64,000 nucleotides of DNA from a virus: IMG/VR virus record IMGVR_UViG_3300022602_004810, positions 23,068 through 87,067 of that record; one strand, written 5' to 3'. Under the pieces are notes generated by a model that did not search any database, was not told where the DNA came from, and was given only the letters and a program-made list of their open reading frames with translations. Of the stretch, positions 15,409 through 24,144 are shown piece by piece. Position 1 is the first letter of the stretch, and each line of letters starts with the position of its first letter. The position numbers and the translations under genes are program-made.

Positions 15409-15831
15409 TTACAGCAAAGTTTTAAAGTATATGTTATTCCAAGGACCTTTGGGATAGAAAAAAGGGCGTTCTGGTTTGGCTGTTTCTGTTAGACCCAGGA
15501 TAATAGGAGTAATGTTAAAATCATATTTAACAAGTCCAAACTTATCAGGCCCTTCTTGATAGATATCAGAATATTCTACTGAGAATTTAAATGTCCAAAT
15601 ACTGTGCTGTCCGCTATAATTAATTCCAAAATTATAGCCATTAGTAACATCATCTTTAAGTTGCCATGTGCTGATAATTGTAGGTTGAGTGCGTAGGCTT
15701 AGAATCTGTTGTACAGTTTCCCAATTGCGCTGTTGATTGCGCTCTAGCGCACGTTCAGCGGTATGATTAGTTACCCCTGTTGGAGTAACGTCAATTAACG
15801 TAAAACCTTGATATAGATATTGATTAGTCAC
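15409..15831 (-). CDS. Unknown protein, probably structural
   Basis: A 140-residue protein. The open frame runs back through a terminator hairpin, so the start is placed at GTG 15831, after the hairpin and four bases after a TATAAATA box. The sequence is beta-rich with aromatic residues (YNFGINYSGQHSIWTFKFSVEY, in two pieces either side of the Gln). It is located among virion genes and has its own late box, so a virion component is likely. No family is recognised. Confidence 0.6.
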   Translation of the reverse strand: MTNQYLYQGFTLIDVTPTGVTNHTAERALERNQQRNWETVQQILSLRTQPTIISTWQLKDDVTNGYNFGINYSGQHSIWTFKFSVEYSDIYQEGPDKFGLVKYDFNITPIILGLTETAKPERPFFYPKGPWNNIYFKTLL

Positions 15832-15835
15832 TAGG

Positions 15836-15843
15836 TATTTATA
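15836..15843 (-). promoter_or_regulatory. T4-type late promoter box TATAAATA
   Basis: A perfect TATAAATA on the minus strand, between the terminator at 15851-15877 and the GTG start at 15831. The expected transcript start falls within the start codon. Confidence 0.6.
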
Positions 15844-15850
15844 GACAATA

Positions 15851-15877
15851 AAAAAGCCCTTATAAAAAGGGCTTTTT
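15851..15877 (-). terminator. Rho-independent terminator
   Basis: AAAAAGCCCT (15851-15860) pairs perfectly with AGGGCTTTTT (15868-15877) around a seven-base loop. A T run on each side makes it usable in both directions; here it ends the structural gene at 15902-16285. Confidence 0.88.
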
Positions 15878-15901
15878 CTATTCAATAACTAATTGTTTAG
15901 A

Positions 15902-16285
15902 TTAGTATGTGAATGCTGTTATAGTTGCACCTGCTACACCAGAACCATTGATTACAGTGTTAGCGTATGCTTGTAAGCTGTAAGCACCTGTTGAAGCTGC
16001 TGGAGCTGCACCAGATAACGCTACGTGGAATAAGTTACCTGATTGCGGAGCACCTAAAAGCTCAATAGAACCAACTTGCTCAATAGCTAAAACTAATTTT
16101 TCATAGTCTGAACCAGCTGCTAAGTAGTTTAAGTTTGTACCGTTACCATATGTGTATAATGAAGCTGATGTAACTGTGTAGTGTGTAAGTTGACGACCTG
16201 TGATCTGAGCATTACCTGCTGAAGAACCGTCTGCTGGACGTGAACCACCGTTTACACGGCTAATTGTTGTTGCTGAAGCTACCAT
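15902..16285 (-). CDS. Small abundant-type structural protein
   Basis: A 127-residue Ala/Gly/Ser/Thr-rich protein (MVASATTISRVNGGS start, VSIELLGAPQSG-like middle, ATITAFTY end) with no charged clusters. It is a single gene with a strong AGGAG ribosome-binding site and its own terminator at 15851-15877. That arrangement suggests high expression, as for a capsid decoration or tail component. I do not recognise the family. Confidence 0.65.
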   Translation of the reverse strand: MVASATTISRVNGGSRPADGSSAGNAQITGRQLTHYTVTSASLYTYGNGTNLNYLAAGSDYEKLVLAIEQVGSIELLGAPQSGNLFHVALSGAAPAASTGAYSLQAYANTVINGSGVAGATITAFTY

Positions 16286-16331
16286 AATATTTCTCCTAAA
16301 ATAATTTTACGCTTATTGCGCTTAATATTAT

Positions 16332-17573
16332 TTAGCCTTTTGATAAAAAATTAGTTCTAGAGAAGGTTAAACGATCAACTAATTTAACAGCGCCACCATT
16401 GTGACCTATAGCCACAAATCCCTCTGGCGCTGTTACTCGATAACCGTCTGTGGTCTTTTGGAATGTACCAATACCTTCAACTTGATTTAGTTTGTGTATT
16501 AGCATGAGTTTTAATTCAATGATGCGTTTGTATGTAGCAATAACACCTAATAGGTTATTACTGTTGTCTGCGATCCAATCTTCACGTGCTTTGATCTTAG
16601 CTACACGAGCCTGTGCCGCACGACCTTCTAAACCGCCACTTAATTGTTCGATACCTTTCATCATTTCTAATTCATAATGCTTAATAAAGTTCTTTAAGAA
16701 CTGCAAAGGTTCACCTACATGACTGCCACTGCGTATCTGCTGATTAATGAAAGGTTTAATCATACGACTAAATTCTTTATCTTGTAGAACAATATCAAAA
16801 CGTTGTTGGCCTAATTTGTTCATTGTGTCAAGTGTAGCATCTAGATTGCGTTGTATCTTAGTATTTTCACTAGGAGTTAGACTTGCTACACCTGTGTAGT
16901 CTTTGTAGGTAGCATCATCAAACCATACGTTTTTAGTTTGTGTAAATCCGCCGACATTAACTCCAAACTCTGCAGTCATTGTGTCAATTGATTCACCTGT
17001 ATAGCTAGTATGGAATATAATACCAATCTGTGCGGCAGCAATGCGCTGCCCTAGATGGCTTTTAACTGGCACCGCATAGGTAATTGTATTTGGAGTAAAC
17101 ACATAGCAATCTTCTTCGTTAACATTAACTACTGTAAGATCTCCCGGAGTGAACATTAGGTCACCTTGCACAACTCCGCCAATACGTAATTCGCGTAGAT
17201 ATTTTAATGCGGCTTCCAACATTGCTGATAGTGTAGGTTCGTGGCCATACCATTGTTCAATATCTTTGGTTGATTTACAGCGTTTAGGTTGTGCTTTGGA
17301 AAATACTGACTTAGTGCCAACAAAGAAACGACCATCTTCTGGATCTGTGCCACAGATAATTGCTGGGCTACCGTCCCATTTAACCGTTAGCTGTGTTGTT
17401 GTACCTGTGCCTTCTGCTAGCATCTGACGTAGACTGTCGATATAATTTAGTGCTTCTTGTGCGCCTGCCCATCCCTTGTTAAAGATAAGATCTTCAAGAT
17501 GCTCAAGGTGTGTGTTCTTACTTTCTGTAAGTAACCATTGTGGGGTTTGTTTCTTAATTTCGTATAGTTGCAT
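16332..17573 (-). CDS. DNA/RNA ligase-like nucleotidyltransferase, candidate packaged protein
   Basis: A 413-residue protein. LTVKWDGSPAIICG (about 62-75) has the K-x-D-G motif I of ligases and capping enzymes, with K as the expected adenylylated residue. VVQGDLMF resembles motif III, and EGFVAIGHNGGAVKLVDR near the C-terminus resembles motifs IV-V. The N-terminus MQLYEIKKQTPQWLLTE precedes Ser, giving an LTE|S site of the prohead-protease type. Related proteins occur in other aquatic T4-like phages, but the reaction is unproven. It is coupled to the gene upstream. Confidence 0.65.
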   Translation of the reverse strand: MQLYEIKKQTPQWLLTESKNTHLEHLEDLIFNKGWAGAQEALNYIDSLRQMLAEGTGTTTQLTVKWDGSPAIICGTDPEDGRFFVGTKSVFSKAQPKRCKSTKDIEQWYGHEPTLSAMLEAALKYLRELRIGGVVQGDLMFTPGDLTVVNVNEEDCYVFTPNTITYAVPVKSHLGQRIAAAQIGIIFHTSYTGESIDTMTAEFGVNVGGFTQTKNVWFDDATYKDYTGVASLTPSENTKIQRNLDATLDTMNKLGQQRFDIVLQDKEFSRMIKPFINQQIRSGSHVGEPLQFLKNFIKHYELEMMKGIEQLSGGLEGRAAQARVAKIKAREDWIADNSNNLLGVIATYKRIIELKLMLIHKLNQVEGIGTFQKTTDGYRVTAPEGFVAIGHNGGAVKLVDRLTFSRTNFLSKG

Positions 17574-18442
17574 TATTTTGTTGCTTGTTGTTGTTGCTGT
17601 AATAGTGCTTCGAGATGCGGTACGTCTGCATCTACTACAAATCCATCGCTACCTTGTTCGTCGGGTGTAGTCCATTGCCCGTCACTCCATTTGTCTGCTT
17701 TAATACCTCGTGGAGTAGTTACTGTTGCGATTTTAGTAGCATCAGTTGGTATATTTTGATTTGTTTTTTTAATTTGCGTAGGTTGATTAAAAGATGTGCC
17801 TGTTAATGCGCCTGCTTGTTGGTCTAAGAATGCTGATGTTGACTGTGGTGGCATTTTACCAGTTTTTTGACTTACCCACTCACCTCGATCATTTAAACCG
17901 TAGTCTTTACCTTGATATTTAAGAATGATAGGTTCTTGACTAACTAGAGTAACACCGGGTGCCGCATTAGCTTGTGGCTGTTGTTGGTTATTTTGGGCGG
18001 CTTGTTGTGTTGGATTTGCTTGTCTTTTTGCAATTTCTGCACCAAGCTCTTTTTGTCCATAAGTCCCGCCACTCTTTGCGGCTAATTTAGCAGCATTGGA
18101 TAATTCGTCATCTGACATTTTACTAAAATCCGGCTTACGTCTGGTTGCCATAAAATTTAGTTGTTGTTGTACAGATTTTGGAGCAGGAACAGTTTTACCA
18201 GTGGCCGGATTAACTAGGCCCCATTGTTGACCTAACCATTGATACTCATTGCCTTTATATTTAATATTACCAGCTTTGCTTGGCTTAAGATTGTTGGCTT
18301 GCTTAAATGATTTTTTGATGTCATCTACTGCACCAGGAGCAACAAAGTCTGCAGCACCCTTAAATACACCTTGGCCTACACCCTTGGCCATATTACCAAC
18401 GTTTTTCCAAAAACCTTCAATGATTACTTCTTTAATCTTCAT
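17573..18442 (-). CDS. Gln/Ala-rich protein with capsid-targeting-like N-terminus
   Basis: A 289-residue protein starting MKIKEVIIEGFWKN. The first nine residues ending IIE before Gly mirror the T4 internal-protein propeptide MKTYQEFIAE, which is cut by the prohead protease. Residues 15-50 are amphipathic helix-like, and the middle has a Gln run (AAQNNQQQPQANA). Two similar short modules contain YKGNEYQWLGQQWG and YQGKDYGLNDRGEW. It ends in QQQQQATK. A role as an internal, possibly ejected, virion protein is inferred. Confidence 0.6.
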   Translation of the reverse strand: MKIKEVIIEGFWKNVGNMAKGVGQGVFKGAADFVAPGAVDDIKKSFKQANNLKPSKAGNIKYKGNEYQWLGQQWGLVNPATGKTVPAPKSVQQQLNFMATRRKPDFSKMSDDELSNAAKLAAKSGGTYGQKELGAEIAKRQANPTQQAAQNNQQQPQANAAPGVTLVSQEPIILKYQGKDYGLNDRGEWVSQKTGKMPPQSTSAFLDQQAGALTGTSFNQPTQIKKTNQNIPTDATKIATVTTPRGIKADKWSDGQWTTPDEQGSDGFVVDADVPHLEALLQQQQQATK

Positions 18443-18680
18443 CTCTTAATTTCCTAACGCCGCGAGCAAATTTACTAGGATCTTGTCCTTTGATAGCATT
18501 AAGAAGACGGCGTTCTAATTCGCCAGCTGTATCTGCTTCGTAATTTTCGCGAATATACTTAATTAAGTTAATTGCGCCATTGATAATATTGTTAGCACGA
18601 CTTTCTAGGAGATTATCCTTGTCCTTATGTGTTAACAATTCATCCAGTTCTGAAAGAATGCTACGAGTGCGCTTTTGCAC
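18432..18680 (-). CDS. Small helical protein of unknown function
   Basis: An 82-residue, charged, all-helical protein (ILSELDELLTHKDKDNLLES). The start is GTG at 18680, preceded by TTGGAG and, 21 bases upstream, an AATAAATA box. It overlaps the next gene by 11 bases, so it is co-expressed with the internal-protein candidates. Confidence 0.6.
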   Translation of the reverse strand: MQKRTRSILSELDELLTHKDKDNLLESRANNIINGAINLIKYIRENYEADTAGELERRLLNAIKGQDPSKFARGVRKLRDED

Positions 18681-18701
18681 AATAATTACTCCAATTTAGT
18701 A

Positions 18702-18709
18702 TATTTATT
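18702..18709 (-). promoter_or_regulatory. Late-promoter-like box AATAAATA
   Basis: The minus strand reads AATAAATA 21 bases before the GTG start at 18680, overlapping the stop codon of the radical SAM gene upstream. Confidence 0.45.
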
Positions 18710-19703
18710 CAAAACCGCAGTTGTCATCGCAGACAACCAATCTGCCAGATTCGAAATCATTTATGGACCATGAACTTTCGATTTGTGTGAACCATTCAAT
18801 ACAATTTTCTAAAGAATAATCTAAAGCATTATTACTGCTAATAAGTGGAGATATTTGAGCATTAACTGCCTGAAGATATTCACCGTGACCATATGTTTTA
18901 GGACTGAAACCAGTATAACAACAAGGGTAAACATCACCTGTTGCACTTATATAAATCGACTTTCTTTTCTTAGTCTCGCAACTAATTTTAGATTTGCGTA
19001 CTAGTGTTATATCTTCTAATAATACTAAGTCTGTTTTCTTTTTATTAAAGAGAATATCAAAATTAGTTTCACCTCGATAATATCCCAACACATGCGTTAA
19101 TTTTCCATGTTTATCAAATACAGGTCCTGCGTTCCTTCCATAGTCTACCAGATCAAACCTCATACCCATTTCTTCTGCCATAGCACGACATTGTTCTATT
19201 TGGTGTTCATTGAAATTAAATTTAATCATTTTCCACACAGCATACCCGCCAGCATCAATGAAAATCCGAGCATTATTTACAATGGTAGACCAACTAGTGT
19301 TTTGTCTGTATAAATGATGTGTGTCTTCTAATCCATCTAAACAAAATGAAACCATAACTCCAGCTTTTGCTATTCGTTGCCAAAATTGAGCATCTCTAGC
19401 AGATCCGTTGGTGCTTATTTCTAACGTCAGTTCGGAATTACAAGATCTGAAATATTCAACAATGTCTGGAGTTTCTGGATTCATAACAGCATCACCAAAA
19501 TTGCCATTAATCCATAATCGATTTAATTGTTTAAGAAAATCTGGTTTAAAAATTGTCTTACATTGTTCCAAGGTTAAATTTGTTTCAGTATATCCGTCAT
19601 TATATGGATAACCTCGAAAGTTTCTAGGGCACAAAGGACATCTAGCATTACACAGTGAAGAGATTTCTAGATGTACATCTCTAATTTCACTATAACCTAT
19701 CAT
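18705..19703 (-). CDS. Radical SAM enzyme 2 (SPASM-like)
   Basis: A 332-residue protein with C18-x3-C22-x2-C25 (CNARCPLC) and radical SAM core strands (LWINGNFGDAVMNP, LEISTNGSA, VSFCLDGLEDTH). Auxiliary cysteines follow (ISCETK, YPCCYTGF, NCIEWF, VVCDDNCGF), fitting a SPASM-type domain with extra Fe-S clusters. Its ATG overlaps the helicase stop (ATGA), so it is translationally coupled to a replication gene. Substrate is unknown. Confidence 0.88.
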   Translation of the reverse strand: MIGYSEIRDVHLEISSLCNARCPLCPRNFRGYPYNDGYTETNLTLEQCKTIFKPDFLKQLNRLWINGNFGDAVMNPETPDIVEYFRSCNSELTLEISTNGSARDAQFWQRIAKAGVMVSFCLDGLEDTHHLYRQNTSWSTIVNNARIFIDAGGYAVWKMIKFNFNEHQIEQCRAMAEEMGMRFDLVDYGRNAGPVFDKHGKLTHVLGYYRGETNFDILFNKKKTDLVLLEDITLVRKSKISCETKKRKSIYISATGDVYPCCYTGFSPKTYGHGEYLQAVNAQISPLISSNNALDYSLENCIEWFTQIESSWSINDFESGRLVVCDDNCGFE

Positions 19704-21082
19704 TCTGACTTCTTCAAGCCGGCTAACATACTCTTGAGTTTACTACTGTCAACAGTGGCATTCACTTTTGGAGCATCTGTAGATTCCTTAACTGTACTAC
19801 CTGTCTTAATTTGGCTTAGGATGTTTGCAACTCCACCATTCCCGGCATCATCACTGGCACCACTGTCCGTAATGCGCATAGTATCGATATCATAATCTAA
19901 GTCAATTTTCTGACCCACACCAGTTGAACTACGTGACTTCATACACTGAATTTGATAACGTCCACGTTCACGCATTGCACGTGACGTAAAGATACCGAAC
20001 ACATTATCTGCTGTATTAATTTTACTTAGACCACCAGCAATATGACTGTGATCAAATTCAATTTCTTCCACAGCACCGCGATTAAGTTGTGATGCGGTTA
20101 CAAATAACACATTAAGTTCTTTTGCTAGATTACGCAATTCTTCACTTACATATTTGTCCTTAACAAACAAGTCATTTGGACTAACTTTAGCACTTACAGG
20201 CATGACCAAATCCAAGTAGTCTACCATAACAAAATCAACTCGTTTACCAGTTTGAATCTGATATTCTTTCAAATATGCTCTAATGTCGTTGACGTTTGAC
20301 TGTGCTGGGAACCCTTTAATTTGATAGTTACCCGCTTTCTTACTTACTAGGCGCACTTTCATTGTAGTTGTGTCAATATCTTTACGGATATCTTTTGTGC
20401 CCATGCCTGTAAGCATAGCATCTGTTCTAAGTGCGCAAAGTTCTTCACTCAACTCTAAACTTACATACACTCCACTCAAACCCTGTTGTAACCAGCTAAG
20501 TGCAATGTTCATCATAACTAATGACTTACCAGAACCAGAGCCACCAGCAAAGATGTTTAGTTCACCGCGACTAAATCCACCATATAATAGCTTATCAAGT
20601 TGTGGCCAACCTGTTGATACCTGGCCACCGCTGTTGTAATACTTTTCAATACGTAGTTTAGGATCAGCAAAGTAATCTGTACCCATGTCTTTGGTCAAGC
20701 TAATTTGTACAGCATCTTTGATTAATTTTTCTACAGGATTGTAATCACCCTTTTCCAACATGTCTGCGGCTTTAAGAATAGCACGTTCAAGTTCTTGACG
20801 TTTAGTAAATCCCTCAAACTCATTCATAAACCATTCATAATGGCTTTCATTTAAATCTGGTACATGTTTTAGATCAGTGCCAGTAACTGCCTTGACCTGT
20901 TCAATAGTAGGCATGGCTCTGTGCTGATCTGTATGTTCTTTGATAAATTTAGCCACTTCACGTAGACTGCGATCAAAGTTTTCTGGATTGTAGATGTTCT
21001 GTACACGCACATAGCTCTGTGCGTCTTGTAGCATCATTTCAATAAAAAGTTTTTGTAAATCTAGTGAATAGTCTTTGCTCAT
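19700..21082 (-). CDS. 41: Replicative DNA helicase, DnaB/T4 gp41 type
   Basis: A 460-residue RecA-fold helicase. Walker A is GGSGSGKS (about 180-187), Walker B lies in VDFVMVDYLDLV, and FVTASQLNRGAVEE and GLSKINTADNVFGI match the later DnaB-family motifs. The N-terminal helical region (EKLIKDAVQ) would contact primase. It unwinds DNA as a ring hexamer at the fork. ATG at 21082 is chosen because it overlaps the TGA of the upstream radical SAM gene and follows GCGGAAAAGT. Confidence 0.93.
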   Translation of the reverse strand: MSKDYSLDLQKLFIEMMLQDAQSYVRVQNIYNPENFDRSLREVAKFIKEHTDQHRAMPTIEQVKAVTGTDLKHVPDLNESHYEWFMNEFEGFTKRQELERAILKAADMLEKGDYNPVEKLIKDAVQISLTKDMGTDYFADPKLRIEKYYNSGGQVSTGWPQLDKLLYGGFSRGELNIFAGGSGSGKSLVMMNIALSWLQQGLSGVYVSLELSEELCALRTDAMLTGMGTKDIRKDIDTTTMKVRLVSKKAGNYQIKGFPAQSNVNDIRAYLKEYQIQTGKRVDFVMVDYLDLVMPVSAKVSPNDLFVKDKYVSEELRNLAKELNVLFVTASQLNRGAVEEIEFDHSHIAGGLSKINTADNVFGIFTSRAMRERGRYQIQCMKSRSSTGVGQKIDLDYDIDTMRITDSGASDDAGNGGVANILSQIKTGSTVKESTDAPKVNATVDSSKLKSMLAGLKKSE

Positions 21083-22056
21083 ACTTTTCCGCAATTAAAC
21101 GTGCAATATACTGGTTTAGTTTCTTCTAATGTTTCAAAAAAGTTAACGGTTTTTGGTTCAGTTAAAATTTTTGATAGTGTAGTTTTACTTATATCATACA
21201 AATCTTTATTTTTATAAAAATCACTTTTATAATAAAAACGGTAATCTCCTGCCCAACAACAGGGAGAATAAAACCCTCTAGCAGATACAAAATGCATCGA
21301 ATTTGATACTTTACATATCGGACGAATATCTAATGTTGAACCACTTAGCCAATTTTTTTTAGATTCATTTCTGTTTCCGACATGAGCTCCATTATACAAC
21401 ACCTCGGTAACTGAATTATTTAACAACTTGATCTCAGAATCATTATGAAATTCAACAAAAGATGATGGTTTAAGCCAATCATCTTTTACCCATCTATCAC
21501 TATTAATTAACATAAAATCATCCATGCCCAATTGAATGCTTAGTTCTTTGGCTTCATTGATTGTACTTTCATTATAACTGAAAAGAATACATTTCCAAAC
21601 AACTTTGGCTGAACCGTTAACTAATACATTTATGCCATTTTTAATACTATCCCAATTTGCATTTATTCGATAGTTTGTAAAGTTATCTGGAGTTCCATCA
21701 ATTGAAAAAGAAACTATATCGTTACAATCTAATAACTCATTGAGCTGTTCCCACCAATCAACAGTTTTATGGCTGCCATTGGTATGTATATTAACTATTG
21801 CCCCCGATGTTTTTAAAAATTTTATTAATTCGATTAGTTGTGGGTAATATATAGGATCACCGTCATTGCCAATTAAACTTACCAAAACCCCAGTAAGATC
21901 TATATCTAAGAATTTTTTTAATTGCTCTAAATCTAAATTTTGATTAGTCCATTTATTTGGAAATTGATTAATAAACTCAGTACGACTGCATCGTGGACAC
22001 TTTAAGGTACACATGTTTGTAGTCTCGATATGTATCCCCCGCAATTTATCAAGCAT
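21079..22056 (-). CDS. Radical SAM enzyme 3 (SPASM-like)
   Basis: A 325-residue protein with C16-x3-C20-x2-C23 (CTLKCPRC), a LIGNDGDPIYYP substrate/SAM region, VNIHTNGSHK and VSFSIDGTPDN strands. C-terminal cysteines (RPICKVSN, YSPCCWAGD, VYCTFNCGKV) parallel those of radical SAM enzyme 2, so the two are probably paralogs. It overlaps the primase gene by eight bases and the helicase by four, so it sits inside the replication operon. Substrate is unknown. Confidence 0.88.
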   Translation of the reverse strand: MLDKLRGIHIETTNMCTLKCPRCSRTEFINQFPNKWTNQNLDLEQLKKFLDIDLTGVLVSLIGNDGDPIYYPQLIELIKFLKTSGAIVNIHTNGSHKTVDWWEQLNELLDCNDIVSFSIDGTPDNFTNYRINANWDSIKNGINVLVNGSAKVVWKCILFSYNESTINEAKELSIQLGMDDFMLINSDRWVKDDWLKPSSFVEFHNDSEIKLLNNSVTEVLYNGAHVGNRNESKKNWLSGSTLDIRPICKVSNSMHFVSARGFYSPCCWAGDYRFYYKSDFYKNKDLYDISKTTLSKILTEPKTVNFFETLEETKPVYCTFNCGKV

Positions 22057-23083
22057 GTAACTTTTTCCTCATTAGTTCAATTTTTAACTTACTTGATTCT
22101 CTAGCATCTAAAATGCTCTTAAGCACAAATAGTTTACCATATTTAACCACAGCTTCATTAATATCTTTACAGGTCTCTTGCCATACAGGAAAGCTAGCCG
22201 ACCAGCCATATTCCATTGCGTTTTGTAGTAATTTTGCACCCGCCTTATCACGATCTGCCACTACAATAACTTCTTTGCCTAAGCTCTCAATGATTTCAGC
22301 TTGAGTTTCACTACACTCATTGCTCATGACTGCAACACCATCTACTGACATCGCATCAAATGGGCCTTCACAGACTATGACAAACTTACTATCAGGTAGT
22401 TGATTGTTTATGTTGAACACAAAGTTAGGTTCATAGTTGCTATAGTATTTAGGCTTAACGCCATCTACAAACGCACGGCTAGTGTAGCCAATGGTCCGAC
22501 CTTCCCAAATCATAGGAATGATCACACGTTGATGCAGGCTGTGTTCTGTGCTATCAGTCCAATAAAAGTCATACTTATCGTAGTTCATTTTACGACTGTT
22601 TGTGTAGTCAACAGCTGAGTTTAGTAGTGGGGGTACATTTTTAAAATCACTCAATGTGTAAAATGATATGAATTGCTGAAAGCTAAGTGCATCTTTGGGC
22701 AGTTCTCTGACCTTAAACTCAATCTTTTCTTCAGCTTCAGCTTTAACTTCTTCTGGGTTAACTAGTTCACGGATACGAATAGCTTCAATAACTAGGCGTT
22801 TAATGTCGTTTTCATCAGCACCTAACCAACGTAAGAGTTTACGGAATTTGAATGTTAAGTGACGACCTGGTTGATAACTAGCTTTGAAGTTACAATTGAA
22901 ACACGAATATGAGATACTCCCGTCAGCATTAGCCGTAAGTCCGCCTCTGCCTCTAGTGTCGGCTGTTTCGCCGTTGTGTACGCAACATGGAGCATTTCCT
23001 GAAATCCAGCCAGATGGACTAGACTTTGTTTTGCGTCCAGTTTTCCATAAGGCTACAGTAAAATCTGATATTATTTTAATCAA
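22049..23083 (-). CDS. 61: DNA primase, DnaG/TOPRIM type
   Basis: A 344-residue primase. An N-terminal zinc-binding region has CCVH (33-36) and CFNC (61-64). A TOPRIM core follows with FVIVCEGPFDAMS (catalytic Glu) and VVADRDKAG (D-x-D). It would make RNA primers with the helicase encoded just downstream. The size and gene order match the primase of aquatic T4-like phages. It overlaps the GIY-YIG gene by eight bases. Confidence 0.9.
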   Translation of the reverse strand: MIKIISDFTVALWKTGRKTKSSPSGWISGNAPCCVHNGETADTRGRGGLTANADGSISYSCFNCNFKASYQPGRHLTFKFRKLLRWLGADENDIKRLVIEAIRIRELVNPEEVKAEAEEKIEFKVRELPKDALSFQQFISFYTLSDFKNVPPLLNSAVDYTNSRKMNYDKYDFYWTDSTEHSLHQRVIIPMIWEGRTIGYTSRAFVDGVKPKYYSNYEPNFVFNINNQLPDSKFVIVCEGPFDAMSVDGVAVMSNECSETQAEIIESLGKEVIVVADRDKAGAKLLQNAMEYGWSASFPVWQETCKDINEAVVKYGKLFVLKSILDARESSKLKIELMRKKLHA

Positions 23084-23735
23084 TGCGTTTTACTTTCCAG
23101 TGATTATTATCTTTACGGGTACGAGTAGTAACAGTATTATTATAACACTTTCTGTATGCACCGAACAACTGCCAATAGCCTATTTTTAATTCGTTTTCGT
23201 GTAATTTGGCAAAATCTTTTAACCCCAAGTCAGTCTCCCAAATTCTACCGTCTGGGGATTCTATTAAATATTTGCCTTTGTGAGCATCACTTTTTCGTTT
23301 CTTTGTCTCTTCTGAATCCGGTGTTGTAGCATAGCGTTGTTTTTGTCCCACACTACAATTAGCACTTCGTTGTGCTTTTTTCTCTGGGCTCATAGTTCTG
23401 TGATGCTTTGTGGCTAAATCTCTAGCAAGAGCAGAGTCTACACCATCACCACCTATAGTCATATTATAACCTTCATTAATAGAATTGTAGTGTTGTATCC
23501 AATGTATTTCTCTCTCGTTTAATTGTTCTTTTGTCCAAGCATCATCTTGTTCAATAATTTCAAATTTCATATTTTGCCAACCATACTTTTTAATAGCATT
23601 GGCTACTTTTCTATCTGTTTTATCGTATTTTTCTAATCTGAGGTACCATCTTTCTTTTTCTTCAACCGATACTGTAGATTGTCCTACATAGACTTTAGAT
23701 GAGGGTGATGTAATAAGGTAAATGAATTTTGACAT
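23076..23735 (-). CDS. GIY-YIG homing endonuclease
   Basis: A 219-residue protein with a GIY-YIG fold start (FIYLITSPSSKVYVGQS), REIHWIQHYNS and GYNMTIGGDG, all characteristic of Seg-type free-standing homing endonucleases. The C-terminus has a basic DNA-binding region (RKSDAHKGKY). ATG at 23735 is chosen because the signature begins there; a CATAAATA box lies five bases upstream. It sits between fibre and replication genes, as homing enzymes often do. Confidence 0.88.
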   Translation of the reverse strand: MSKFIYLITSPSSKVYVGQSTVSVEEKERWYLRLEKYDKTDRKVANAIKKYGWQNMKFEIIEQDDAWTKEQLNEREIHWIQHYNSINEGYNMTIGGDGVDSALARDLATKHHRTMSPEKKAQRSANCSVGQKQRYATTPDSEETKKRKSDAHKGKYLIESPDGRIWETDLGLKDFAKLHENELKIGYWQLFGAYRKCYNNTVTTRTRKDNNHWKVKRID

Positions 23736-23740
23736 ATAAG

Positions 23741-23748
23741 TATTTATG
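23741..23748 (-). promoter_or_regulatory. Late-promoter-like box CATAAATA
   Basis: The minus strand reads CATAAATACTTAT directly before the ATG at 23735, the same close spacing as at 15037 and 15831. Confidence 0.4.
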
Positions 23749-23777
23749 TCAATTAGCAATTAAAGCAAATGATTTGA

Positions 23778-24116
23778 TTAGAACGAAGTGGTTATGCTAC
23801 TGCGAACCCAAGTATTAGCCGCTGTACATACGTACATATAGCTACTATCTACAGCAACTTGTCCAATTACTCCAGAACTATTGCTGTGCGTTGGTGGAAT
23901 ATTAACTAAACTTAATCCTTGAAATCCGATAATGTCGTTAACAGTTAGAATAATATTACCAGTGCGACCAGCTACACTAGTTACACTATTTGACAGGGCA
24001 TTTACGTTGTTTTTAACAATTTGAAAGTTATTATTAATTATACTAAATGCTGAGCGTAATGGATCCCCATCGCCTGCGCTAGGGCCTGAACCAATGTTAA
24101 CGTTTGCTAATATCAT
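23778..24116 (-). CDS. Small fibre-associated structural protein
   Basis: A 112-residue protein whose N-terminal part (DPLRSAFSIINNNFQIVKNN) and VTSVAGRTGNIILTVNDI segment resemble repeats found at the ends of phage tail-fibre proteins. It is the last gene of the fibre block and has its own TATAAATA late box. It may be a fibre tip or attachment component; no named family is assigned. Confidence 0.65.
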   Translation of the reverse strand: MILANVNIGSGPSAGDGDPLRSAFSIINNNFQIVKNNVNALSNSVTSVAGRTGNIILTVNDIIGFQGLSLVNIPPTHSNSSGVIGQVAVDSSYMYVCTAANTWVRSSITTSF

Positions 24117-24136
24117 ATTTGTTCTCTGTTATTGTA

Positions 24137-24144
24137 TATTTATA
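24137..24144 (-). promoter_or_regulatory. T4-type late promoter box TATAAATA
   Basis: A perfect TATAAATA on the minus strand, 20 bases before the ATG at 24116 and overlapping the end of the glycine-rich fibre gene. Confidence 0.65.

Noticed and set aside
15831-15885. Start of the 15409 gene at ATG 15885
   Set aside because: The first 18 codons would be encoded by the terminator hairpin and late promoter box, so the GTG at 15831 is preferred.
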